From: an uncultured Corynebacterium sp.
Lineage (GTDB): Bacteria > Actinomycetota > Actinomycetes > Mycobacteriales > Mycobacteriaceae
Reading direction: 5' to 3'
Assembly (NCBI RefSeq): GCF_946222835.1
Contig: NZ_CAMIHD010000003.1
Span: forward strand, 1-64,000
DNA: 64,000 bases
Shown here: positions 1-5,917 of the stretch, piece by piece
Position numbering within the stretch: position 1 is the first letter of the stretch
Layout: every line of letters begins with the position of its first letter
The notes under the pieces: model-generated
The model's input: the letters and a program-made list of their open reading frames with translations, nothing else
Databases searched by the model: none
Told to the model about the DNA's origin: nothing
Program-made: the position numbers and the translations under genes

Positions 1-73
1 CTAACAAGTAACCTCCCGGCTACCTCTCGGCGACTTGGATTAATGTAGTCCACCCCGAACAAAAAAGACAAAT

Positions 74-106
74 CCCCAGCACACAATGGGAAACGGTGTG
101 CTGGGG
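74..106 (-). terminator. murA terminator
   Basis: An 11-bp perfect stem (74-84 with 96-106, loop of 11) lies just downstream of the murA stop. Read on the minus strand it is followed within a few bases by a T-rich run (complement of 61-66), as expected for an intrinsic terminator. Positions 1-60 hold no gene I can recognise. Confidence 0.7.
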
Positions 107-112
107 GCGTAG

Positions 113-1381
113 TTAAAAAAGCTCTTCTTCTTGAGTTCTTTCGATCGTAGCGCCGAGGCGCTGCAAGTTTTCTACGAAGTTGGGATAACCGCGGTCGATG
201 TGGAAAACATCGTGCACCGTAGTGGTCTCATCCGCACACAATGCGGAAAGTACGAGGCCCGCCCCAGCGCGGATATCCGAGCTCCACACGTGGGTGGACG
301 AAAGGCATTCTTTGCCGCGGACTACTACATGGTGGCCGTCAACCTGGGCGTCGGCACCCAAGCGCAGCATTTCATCTACAAAGCGGAAGCGGGATTCAAA
401 GACGTTTTCCGTGATGACCGTCGTTCCATCCGCGATGGCAGAGATACCGATCGCCATCGGTTGCAGGTCGGTAGGAAATCCCGGAAATGGCAGGGTCTGG
501 TAGTCCACGGCCTGTGGGCGCTGATCCATGCGCACGCGGAAGCCGTTCTCATAAGTCTCCAGCTCTGCGCCGGCGGACTTCAGCTTCTCCAAAGGCAGGT
601 GCAGGTGGCGCGGAGAGATTCCGCCCACCGTGATGTCCCCCTGAGTCATAGCAGCCGCATAAGCCCACGTGCCTGCCACAATGCGGTCACCAATAACCTC
701 ATGCTGGGTGGGCTGCAGCTTATCGACGCCGCGGATAGTTACTACCGAGCTACCTTCGCCCTCGATGTCAGCACCCATGGACTTAAGCATGGTGCACAGA
801 TCCACGATTTCCGGCTCGCGGGCTGCGTTGTGGAGGACGGTTTCTCCTTCAGCGAGAACCGCAGCGGTCAGAATGTTTTCGGTTGCACCCACCGACGGGA
901 AATCAAGGCGAATATTCGCGCCACGCAAATGCGTAGCCTCCGCTACGACGGCACCATGCTCAATACGGGTGGTCGCGCCCAGCTTTTCCAAGCCCGTCTG
1001 GTGCATATCTAGCGGACGGGAACCAATGGCGTCACCGCCGGGCAGCGCTACCTTGGCATGACCACAGCGGGAGGTTAGCGGCCCGAGCACGCAGACTGAT
1101 GCACGGAACTGGCGGACTGCATCAAAGTCCGCATTAGATTGTGGCTGCGCGGGGGTAGTAATTCGGACTTCAGATCCCTCGATTACTACCTCGCAGCCGA
1201 GCCCCTCGAGGACCTTCTTCATGAGGGGGACGTCCAGGATCTCTGGGCAGTTGGTCAGCGTCGTAGTGCCCTCCGCCAGCAAAGATGCGGCCATGAGCTT
1301 CAGGACGCTATTTTTCGCGCCATCTACTTTGACGGTGCCCTCCAAGCGGGCACCGCCGGAAACAATAAACTGATCTTTCAC
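113..1381 (-). CDS. murA: UDP-N-acetylglucosamine 1-carboxyvinyltransferase MurA
   Basis: First committed cytoplasmic step of peptidoglycan synthesis: transfer of the enolpyruvyl group of PEP to UDP-GlcNAc. At 422 aa it has the family length, with the N-terminal V-x-G-A-K-N-S motif (residues 19-25) and the substrate loop LPGGDAIGSRP at 113-123. The loop position that is the fosfomycin-reactive Cys in E. coli is Asp117 here, as in M. tuberculosis, so fosfomycin insensitivity is expected (inference). The start is GTG at 1381. A TAGCGT -10-like hexamer (1390-1395) lies 8 bases before it, so a leaderless transcript is possible. The gene follows ramA on the same strand. Confidence 0.97.
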   Translation of the reverse strand: MKDQFIVSGGARLEGTVKVDGAKNSVLKLMAASLLAEGTTTLTNCPEILDVPLMKKVLEGLGCEVVIEGSEVRITTPAQPQSNADFDAVRQFRASVCVLGPLTSRCGHAKVALPGGDAIGSRPLDMHQTGLEKLGATTRIEHGAVVAEATHLRGANIRLDFPSVGATENILTAAVLAEGETVLHNAAREPEIVDLCTMLKSMGADIEGEGSSVVTIRGVDKLQPTQHEVIGDRIVAGTWAYAAAMTQGDITVGGISPRHLHLPLEKLKSAGAELETYENGFRVRMDQRPQAVDYQTLPFPGFPTDLQPMAIGISAIADGTTVITENVFESRFRFVDEMLRLGADAQVDGHHVVVRGKECLSSTHVWSSDIRAGAGLVLSALCADETTTVHDVFHIDRGYPNFVENLQRLGATIERTQEEELF

Positions 1382-1402
1382 AACTGCCTACGCTACCGGT
1401 TC

Positions 1403-2242
1403 TTAAGGCAACGCGCCGATGCGACGGGCGGCATTGACTGCCTCGTAGCGGGTGTGGGCGCCGAGTTTGCGCATTACCGAACGCAGATAAGATTTCACAG
1501 TTTCTGCGCCGATCCCCATTTCCTCAGCCGCTTCCACGTTGGTGTGACCCAGGGCCACGCAAGAAAGTACGTCGAGTTCACGGGCAGAAAGTTTAGTGGA
1601 TTGCTTCACGCGCACCGGAGAAACCATCTGGTCGCACAGGGTCTCTAGCTCCTTGCGCAGCTCCTCGTCTTCCACGCGATTAGCTAGCATACGCAGCTTG
1701 GAGTGGGTGGAGCGTACTTGTTCCCACTCGGCACCGTTCATGACATGGCCACGGGCGGCTCCACCCTTGGCTCCGTCGGCGCGGCGCATTGCGGAATTTA
1801 CAGCCAAGTCCTGCTCAAGGGTACGCGCTGTCATCGTTACCTCCTCGATGACCTTGTCGCCCAAACGGACCGGAGAGTGCACGCCTACGTAGAGGACGCC
1901 GCGAATCTCGCGCTGCACGGTAACAGGCACAGCCACGATGGAGTGCAGGCCCTCGTCTTGGATTACGCGATCATTCTCATGCGAGATAGTGGTAGCGCGA
2001 GTGTAATCGGAGACACCTACTGCACGGCGAGTGCTGACCACTCGCCCACCTACGCCGACGCCGGAGTCAATGATCAGATTCTGCAGCGCTGGGGTACGTA
2101 AGCCCACCCACTGCGTGATCTGTAGGCGATTATCTGGTAGCAGCGTGGCGTACATCGTCACCGGAATACCTGTAGCGGTCTTCAGGGACGACAGGGCCGC
2201 GCGTACGGATTCTTCATCATCTTTGAGGCGATGGGACTCCAT
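1403..2242 (-). CDS. ramA: LuxR-type regulator RamA (acetate/carbon metabolism)
   Basis: Transcription regulator with an N-terminal GAF-like sensor region (about residues 10-150) and a C-terminal LuxR/FixJ helix-turn-helix (about residues 215-275, with LSARELDVL and the recognition stretch IGAETVKSYL). In C. glutamicum RamA activates acetate, glyoxylate and related carbon genes, and its gene also sits beside cysK. The reading frame extends upstream, but ATG 2242 is preferred because GAGGAAAG lies a few bases before it; this gives 279 aa, close to the roughly 282 aa of C. glutamicum RamA. Identification rests on sequence type and neighbourhood. Confidence 0.9.
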   Translation of the reverse strand: MESHRLKDDEESVRAALSSLKTATGIPVTMYATLLPDNRLQITQWVGLRTPALQNLIIDSGVGVGGRVVSTRRAVGVSDYTRATTISHENDRVIQDEGLHSIVAVPVTVQREIRGVLYVGVHSPVRLGDKVIEEVTMTARTLEQDLAVNSAMRRADGAKGGAARGHVMNGAEWEQVRSTHSKLRMLANRVEDEELRKELETLCDQMVSPVRVKQSTKLSARELDVLSCVALGHTNVEAAEEMGIGAETVKSYLRSVMRKLGAHTRYEAVNAARRIGALP

Positions 2243-2301
2243 GAGACTCTTTCCTCGTCGGGGGTAACCAAGCAGGTGTACCCGTCCTCCCCCCGGGAAT
2301 T

Positions 2302-2349
2302 TGGGGATCAGCGGGCAACTGAGTGGAAGTATAGACAGCAAGTGGGGGT
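2302..2349 (-). promoter_or_regulatory. ramA promoter with candidate RamA sites
   Basis: A TATACT -10 hexamer (complement of 2328-2333) lies about 85 bases upstream of the ramA start. G-stretches of the RamA type (TGGGGGT at 2343-2349, TGGGGA at 2302-2307) flank it, the first over the -35 region. This fits the autoregulation known in C. glutamicum, but binding here is inferred. Confidence 0.4.
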
Positions 2350-2423
2350 AATTCGAAATCGCCCTCGGCTTATCCGGCGCTGCAATCCCACATGGAATGC
2401 CCGAATACCAAGTCTAGAATAAA

Positions 2424-2439
2424 TATACTGACTGGTCTA
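2424..2439 (+). promoter_or_regulatory. candidate McbR operator of cysK
   Basis: TATAC-N6-GTCTA differs by one base from the C. glutamicum McbR site TAGAC-N6-GTCTA. It lies about 70 bases upstream of cysK, and a TAGTGT -10-like hexamer follows at about 2446. McbR represses sulfur-assimilation genes, including cysK, in C. glutamicum. Confidence 0.5.
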
Positions 2440-2507
2440 CTTGTGTAGTGTACGCTTGCGTTGTACGCGATTTGAATCCAAATCTGATTCCCAAAGGAGT
2501 CCACAGA

Positions 2508-3443
2508 ATGGCTGTCTACAACAACATTATGGAAACCATCGGCGGCACCCCACTGGTCCGCCTAAACCGTCTTACCGAGGGCAAGGGCGCTACCGTGCTT
2601 GCCAAGGTTGAGTCTTTTAACCCGGCCAACTCCGTGAAGGACCGCATCGGCAAGGCCATTGTGGAAGCCGCTGAGAAGTCTGGCCAGCTCAAGCCGGGCG
2701 GCACCATCGTGGAGGCCACCTCCGGCAATACCGGCATCGCCTTGGCCTTGGCTGGCGCCACCTTGGGCTACAAGGTCATCTTGACTATGCCGGAGACCAT
2801 GTCCAACGAGCGCAAGGTACTGCTGCGCGCCTACGGTGCAGAGATTGTGCTGACCCCAGGTGCGGCGGGCATGCAGGGCGCCGTCGACAAGGCGAATGAA
2901 ATCGTCGCCGAGAACGACAACGCTATCCTGGCTGCACAGTTCGCCAACGAAGCAAACCCGAAAATCCACGAGGAAACCACCGGCCCAGAGATTTGGGAAG
3001 ACGCCGAGGGCAAGGTTGATGCCTTCGTTGCTGGCGTAGGCACCGGTGGCACCGTTACCGGTGTCGGCCGCTTCCTCAAGTCCAAGAACCCGGATCTGCA
3101 CCTAGCCGCAGTTGAGCCATCTGACTCCCCAGTCCTGTCTGAAGGCCACGCTGGCCCGCACAAGATCCAGGGCATTGGCGCTAACTTCGTTCCTGAGGTG
3201 CTTGACCGCGAGCTTCTCGACGAGGTCTTTACCGCCACCACCGAGGAGTCCATTAAGGCCTCCCGTGACCTGGCCACCCAGGAAGGCCTGCTGGTAGGTA
3301 TTTCCGCCGGCGCTAACGTCTCTGCAGCTTTGAAGCTGGCGGAGCGCCCAGAGTTCGAAGGCAAGACCATCGTGGTTGTTCTGCCGGACTTCGGTGAGCG
3401 CTACGTCTCCACCATCCTCTTCGAGGACATCCGCGAGGCCTAA
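2508..3443 (+). CDS. cysK: cysteine synthase A (O-acetylserine sulfhydrylase)
   Basis: PLP enzyme converting O-acetylserine and sulfide to cysteine. The 311-aa protein carries the PLP-lysine region NSVKDRIG and the substrate loop EATSGNTGIALA, followed by the glycine-rich phosphate-binding stretch GVGTGGTVTGVG. The start at ATG 2508 is set by AAAGGAG at 2492-2498; the frame is open further upstream but lacks a better start. It is followed by a terminator, and cysE lies 69 bases downstream with its own promoter. Regulation by McbR is likely. Confidence 0.97.
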   Translation: MAVYNNIMETIGGTPLVRLNRLTEGKGATVLAKVESFNPANSVKDRIGKAIVEAAEKSGQLKPGGTIVEATSGNTGIALALAGATLGYKVILTMPETMSNERKVLLRAYGAEIVLTPGAAGMQGAVDKANEIVAENDNAILAAQFANEANPKIHEETTGPEIWEDAEGKVDAFVAGVGTGGTVTGVGRFLKSKNPDLHLAAVEPSDSPVLSEGHAGPHKIQGIGANFVPEVLDRELLDEVFTATTEESIKASRDLATQEGLLVGISAGANVSAALKLAERPEFEGKTIVVVLPDFGERYVSTILFEDIREA

Positions 3444-3463
3444 ATCACTTCGGATGAATAAAA

Positions 3464-3493
3464 GCACCCGCCAACCTTGGCGGGTGCCTTTTT
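3464..3493 (+). terminator. cysK intrinsic terminator
   Basis: An 11-bp perfect stem (3464-3474 with 3477-3487) and a 2-base loop, followed by CTTTTTA. The 3' arm also contains the likely -35 element of cysE. Confidence 0.9.
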
Positions 3494-3506
3494 ATGCCAG
3501 TACTAT
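3477..3506 (+). promoter_or_regulatory. cysE promoter inside the cysK terminator
   Basis: TTGGCG (3477-3482), an 18-base spacer and TACTAT (3501-3506), with the cysE ATG 6 bases further on. The -35 lies in the terminator hairpin, so the same bases end the cysK transcript and start a leaderless cysE transcript. Confidence 0.6.
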
Positions 3507-3512
3507 GTGAGC

Positions 3513-4076
3513 ATGAACATTATGAGCTACATCCGTGAAGACTTAGCAAATGCAAGAGATCACGATCCGGCCGCGCGCGGCGACGTCGAAAATGCAATAG
3601 TTTATTCCGGCCTCCACGCGGTGTGGTCTCATCGCATTTCCCACTGGATGTGGAAGCGTGGGCTGCGCGGGCCCGCACGCATTTTGGCGCAAATTAACCG
3701 CTTCTTTACCGGCGTGGAAATTCACCCGGGCGCCACTATCGGTCGCCGCTTCTTTATTGACCACGGCATGGGCATCGTCATTGGTGAAACCGCAGAGATT
3801 GGCGATGGCGTCATGCTCTACCACGGTGTCACCCTCGGCGGCCAGGTGCTTACCCAGACCAAGCGCCACCCCACCATCGAGGACGATGTAGTCATCGGCG
3901 CAGGCGCCAAGGTGCTTGGCCCCATTACGATCGGTCAAGGATCGGCCATTGGTGCCAATGCTGTGGTGACGAAGGATGTTCCCGCAGAACATATCGCGGT
4001 AGGAATTCCGGCGAAGAACCGCCCACGTAACCCGAATGAGCGCATTAAACTGGTCGACCCCGACTACTACATCTAA
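3513..4076 (+). CDS. cysE: serine O-acetyltransferase
   Basis: Acetylates serine to O-acetylserine, the substrate of CysK encoded just upstream. The 187-aa protein has an N-terminal helical region (IREDLANARDHDPAARG) and a left-handed beta-helix of hexapeptide repeats with the HPGATIGRRFFIDHG motif. It is the short CysE type of corynebacteria. ATG 3513 is chosen because TACTAT lies 6 bases upstream (leaderless); ATG 3522 is the alternative. No Shine-Dalgarno sequence is visible. Confidence 0.95.
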   Translation: MNIMSYIREDLANARDHDPAARGDVENAIVYSGLHAVWSHRISHWMWKRGLRGPARILAQINRFFTGVEIHPGATIGRRFFIDHGMGIVIGETAEIGDGVMLYHGVTLGGQVLTQTKRHPTIEDDVVIGAGAKVLGPITIGQGSAIGANAVVTKDVPAEHIAVGIPAKNRPRNPNERIKLVDPDYYI

Positions 4077-4087
4077 ATTCTCTTCCG

Positions 4088-4118
4088 GCGGCTCACAGGC
4101 AACTGTGGGCCGCTTTTT
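4088..4118 (+). terminator. cysE terminator
   Basis: An 11-bp stem with one wobble pair (4088-4098 with 4103-4113), a 4-base loop and TTTTT at 4114-4118. It slightly overlaps the 3' end of the convergent GNAT gene. Confidence 0.9.
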
Positions 4119-4407
4119 ACATGCCTTCTGGCCGCAGCAGGTCGCGGTATTCGGGATTCTTTTCTATAAAGTGCGCCACGGCGGAGCAGGAAGCGATGAC
4201 TTGCTTGCCGACGCCCCGGGTATCATCAAGCGCTGCCTTAATCAGCGGCGCAGATAGCCCTTGGCCGCGGAAAGCATCCTTGAGGACAGTGTGGTTGAAC
4301 TCGCGGGTAGTGCCGACATCAACGTAGTGGCACGTGCCCGCTTCGGCACCATCCGCGGTAAGGACGTAGCGGGAATTATCGGTCTGGTGTGCAATAGCGT
4401 GTTCCAT
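4117..4407 (-). CDS. small GNAT-family acetyltransferase (YjdJ/Gtn-like)
   Basis: A 96-aa protein of the short GNAT type (one compact acetyl-CoA fold). The signature region is FNHTVLKDAFRGQGLSAPLI, where RGQGL is the pyrophosphate-binding loop. Substrate unknown. The start ATG 4407 follows a TAGTAT -10 hexamer (complement of 4414-4419) by 6 bases, implying a leaderless mRNA. That promoter sits directly behind the tRNA-Phe terminator. The gene converges on cysE. Confidence 0.8.
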   Translation of the reverse strand: MEHAIAHQTDNSRYVLTADGAEAGTCHYVDVGTTREFNHTVLKDAFRGQGLSAPLIKAALDDTRGVGKQVIASCSAVAHFIEKNPEYRDLLRPEGM

Positions 4408-4421
4408 GGGACCATACTAAG

Positions 4422-4450
4422 CAAAAATGGCCCCTCTTACGAGGAGCCAT
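4422..4450 (-). terminator. tRNA-Phe terminator
   Basis: A 10-bp stem (4427-4436 with 4441-4450, one mismatch) with a 4-base loop. On the minus strand it is followed by TTTTT (complement of 4422-4426). Confidence 0.85.
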
Positions 4451-4455
4451 GATTG

Positions 4456-4528
4456 TGGCCAGAGCCAGGATCGAACTGGCGACCCCACACTTTTCAGGCG
4501 TGTGCTCTACCGACTGAGCTATCTGGCC
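4456..4528 (-). tRNA. tRNA-Phe (GAA)
   Basis: A 73-base cloverleaf. The acceptor stem is GGCCAGA with TCTGGCC and discriminator A; the anticodon loop CTGAAAA reads GAA; the T-arm has the GTTCGATC form. CCA is not encoded. It lies 19 bases downstream of tRNA-Asp copy 1. Confidence 0.97.
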
Positions 4529-4547
4529 AGAAACCCGAAGGTTTCGG

Positions 4548-4621
4548 CGACCTTGACGGGACTTGAACCCGCGACCTCCGCCGTGACAGGGCGGCGCGCT
4601 AACCAACTGCGCCACAAGGCC
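4548..4621 (-). tRNA. tRNA-Asp (GTC), copy 1
   Basis: A 74-base cloverleaf with acceptor GGCCTTG/CAAGGTC, discriminator G, and anticodon GTC in the loop CTGTCAC. It is identical to the second copy at 5104-5177. It lies directly upstream of tRNA-Phe in transcription order. A CATAAT hexamer just upstream (about 4628-4633) could be its promoter. Confidence 0.97.
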
Positions 4622-4704
4622 ATTTTAAATTATGTGTGCTCTCTGGCACGGATAGTTACTTTACAGAAGACTCCCAACACTCACCAAATCAGCACGTCAG
4701 AAGA

Positions 4705-5019
4705 CTATTTGGGAGCTTGAAGCGGATCGCTTCCTCCCAATTTCATCTCAAAGCGCTCATAGTCTTCCATTGAGGCAAAGTGGCGCGAGTAAAGATCACA
4801 ATCTCGGTCCACATAGCCATAGAGGGCCGGGGCAACATCTACAATGTGGCGCAACTTCAGCTCTTCATACTCTTGCTCTTGAGCTCGGTCAGCAACTTTG
4901 TGGTGCGCCTCCTCCTCTGAATCAGCGTAGACGAGGAAGAAGTCTTCTCGGTAGAAATTCCTAAGCTCCGAATCCTGCGAGACGAGCTCAAAGATGACAA
5001 TCCCTACGTATGGTTCCAT
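4705..5019 (-). CDS. DUF4288-like hypothetical protein
   Basis: A 104-aa acidic protein of unknown function. The pattern near the N-terminus (YVGIVIFEL, then an acidic FFLVYADSEEEAHHKVAD stretch) and the later DLYSRHF resemble DUF4288, a small family without a proven role; the match is by eye. The start is ATG 5019, with GGGGAG about 8 bases upstream; ATG 5037 lies upstream of that site and is less likely. A perfect 10-bp inverted repeat covers the leader and ends next to the ATG. The gene sits between two identical tRNA-Asp genes, which suggests insertion. Confidence 0.75.
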   Translation of the reverse strand: MEPYVGIVIFELVSQDSELRNFYREDFFLVYADSEEEAHHKVADRAQEQEYEELKLRHIVDVAPALYGYVDRDCDLYSRHFASMEDYERFEMKLGGSDPLQAPK

Positions 5020-5052
5020 GGTGCTAACTCCCCACATTCCTTAGTTAGCACC
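5020..5052 (-). repeat. inverted repeat over the DUF4288-like gene leader
   Basis: GGTGCTAACT (5020-5029) and AGTTAGCACC (5043-5052) are perfect 10-bp arms with a 13-base loop. In RNA the loop and 3' arm contain the GGGGAG ribosome site, and the arm ends at the start codon. It could be an operator or a translation-controlling hairpin. Confidence 0.6.
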
Positions 5053-5065
5053 AAAGTACCAAAAC

Positions 5066-5100
5066 AAAAGCAGCAATCGTTTCTACGATTGCTGCTTTTT
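5066..5100 (-). terminator. terminator behind tRNA-Asp copy 2
   Basis: A 15-bp perfect stem (5066-5080 with 5085-5099) with a TTCT loop. It has A-tracts and T-tracts on both sides, so it can work in either direction. It ends the Glu-Asp tRNA transcript before the DUF4288-like gene. Confidence 0.9.
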
Positions 5101-5103
5101 CTG

Positions 5104-5177
5104 CGACCTTGACGGGACTTGAACCCGCGACCTCCGCCGTGACAGGGCGGCGCGCTAACCAACTGCGCCACAAGGCC
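5104..5177 (-). tRNA. tRNA-Asp (GTC), copy 2
   Basis: 74 bases, identical to 4548-4621. The repeat identity extends only about one base beyond the tRNA on each side. It follows tRNA-Glu in the same transcript. Confidence 0.97.
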
Positions 5178-5215
5178 AATCGAATATTTAATTCGTACCA
5201 ACACTTTCGTGTTGG

Positions 5216-5288
5216 TACCCCCAACGGGATTCGAACCCGTGCCGCTGCCGTGAAAGGGCAGTGTCCTAGGCCGCTAGACGATGGGGGC
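5216..5288 (-). tRNA. tRNA-Glu (TTC)
   Basis: A 73-base cloverleaf with acceptor GCCCCCA/TGGGGGT, discriminator A, and anticodon TTC in the loop CTTTCAC. It is the first gene of the Glu-Asp transcript. Confidence 0.97.
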
Positions 5289-5313
5289 CCGTCGCGCTAA
5301 GGCGACTTCTAGA

Positions 5314-5342
5314 AATATACTGGAGACCTCACCAAGTTACAA
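5314..5342 (-). promoter_or_regulatory. tRNA-Glu/Asp promoter
   Basis: On the minus strand: TTGTAA (complement of 5337-5342), a 17-base spacer and TATATT (complement of 5314-5319), about 26 bases before the mature tRNA-Glu 5' end. Confidence 0.7.
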
Positions 5343-5370
5343 AATCGCCCCCCCAGAAAGTTTAGGAACC

Positions 5371-5703
5371 ATGTCTGACCAGCATCAAACGTGCTCTTGC
5401 CACGAGCCGCACGTGCACGGATATAACGCGGATTCCAAGAGTAAAGATCGCTACCTCGCTAGGCTTAAACGCATCGAGGGACAGACCCGCGGCATTCACC
5501 GCATGGTCGAGGAAGACCAATACTGTATTGACATCATTACCCAGATTTCGGCCGTGAAGTCTGCGTTAGAAAATGTCTCGCTGGCACTCCTAGAAGACCA
5601 TATCGAGCACTGCGTAGCCGGGGCCGCCGCCGAGGACGGCGAAGTGGCCACGGAGAAGCTAGAAGAGGCTATGCGCGCTATCAAGAAGATGGTGAAAAAC
5701 TAA
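5371..5703 (+). CDS. csoR: CsoR-type copper-sensing repressor
   Basis: A 110-aa all-helical repressor of the DUF156/CsoR family. The copper ligands are present with CsoR spacing: Cys52, His77 and Cys81 (M. tuberculosis Cys36, His61, Cys65), which points to Cu(I) rather than formaldehyde or nickel sensing. An N-terminal Cys/His-rich extension (CSCHEPHVH, residues 8-16) may also bind metal. The start at ATG 5371 has AGGA a few bases upstream; the open frame reaches back into the tRNA-Glu gene and is not used. No copA/copZ gene is adjacent, so the target lies elsewhere. Confidence 0.88.
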   Translation: MSDQHQTCSCHEPHVHGYNADSKSKDRYLARLKRIEGQTRGIHRMVEEDQYCIDIITQISAVKSALENVSLALLEDHIEHCVAGAAAEDGEVATEKLEEAMRAIKKMVKN

Positions 5704-5729
5704 AAGGAGCCACCCGATAAGGTGGCTCC
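5702..5729 (-). terminator. tRNA-Lys terminator, also at the csoR 3' end
   Basis: A 9-bp perfect stem (5706-5714 with 5721-5729). On the minus strand it is followed by TTTT. It probably serves tRNA-Lys and may also end csoR. Confidence 0.7.
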
Positions 5730-5734
5730 AGTTG

Positions 5735-5807
5735 TGGGCCCTGTGGGGATCGAACCCACGACCTGCGGATTAAAAGTCCGTAGCTCTACCAACTGAGCTA
5801 AAGGCCC
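5735..5807 (-). tRNA. tRNA-Lys (TTT)
   Basis: A 73-base cloverleaf with acceptor GGGCCTT/AGGGCCC, discriminator A, and anticodon TTT in the loop CTTTTAA. A TAGAAT -10 hexamer (complement of 5819-5824) would place the RNA start about 5 bases before the mature 5' end. Confidence 0.97.
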
Positions 5808-5870
5808 AACGTCGCTACATTCTAGCCTGCAGCATATGCAAAGTCCTAATTAGGGTGGGCGTCGGCAAGC

Positions 5871-5900
5871 GAAAGGCGCCCAGCTTAGCACTGAGCGCCT
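5871..5900 (-). terminator. cat terminator
   Basis: A 10-bp stem with one wobble pair (5874-5883 with 5891-5900), followed on the minus strand by TTTCGC. It lies 18 bases downstream of the cat stop. Confidence 0.7.
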
Positions 5901-5917
5901 GCCAGGACGCAGCTAGA

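Noticed and set aside
131..1012. Long open frame on the plus strand across murA
   Set aside because: It lies entirely opposite murA, has no recognisable domain and is a by-product of high-G+C codon use.
3477..3512. Upstream extension of cysE from the TTG at 3477
   Set aside because: That TTG is inside the terminator stem and probable -35 element; the extra 12 residues do not fit CysE.
4547..5178. Integrative element with integrase
   Set aside because: The tRNA-Asp repeats suggest insertion, but no integrase or transposase gene lies between them.
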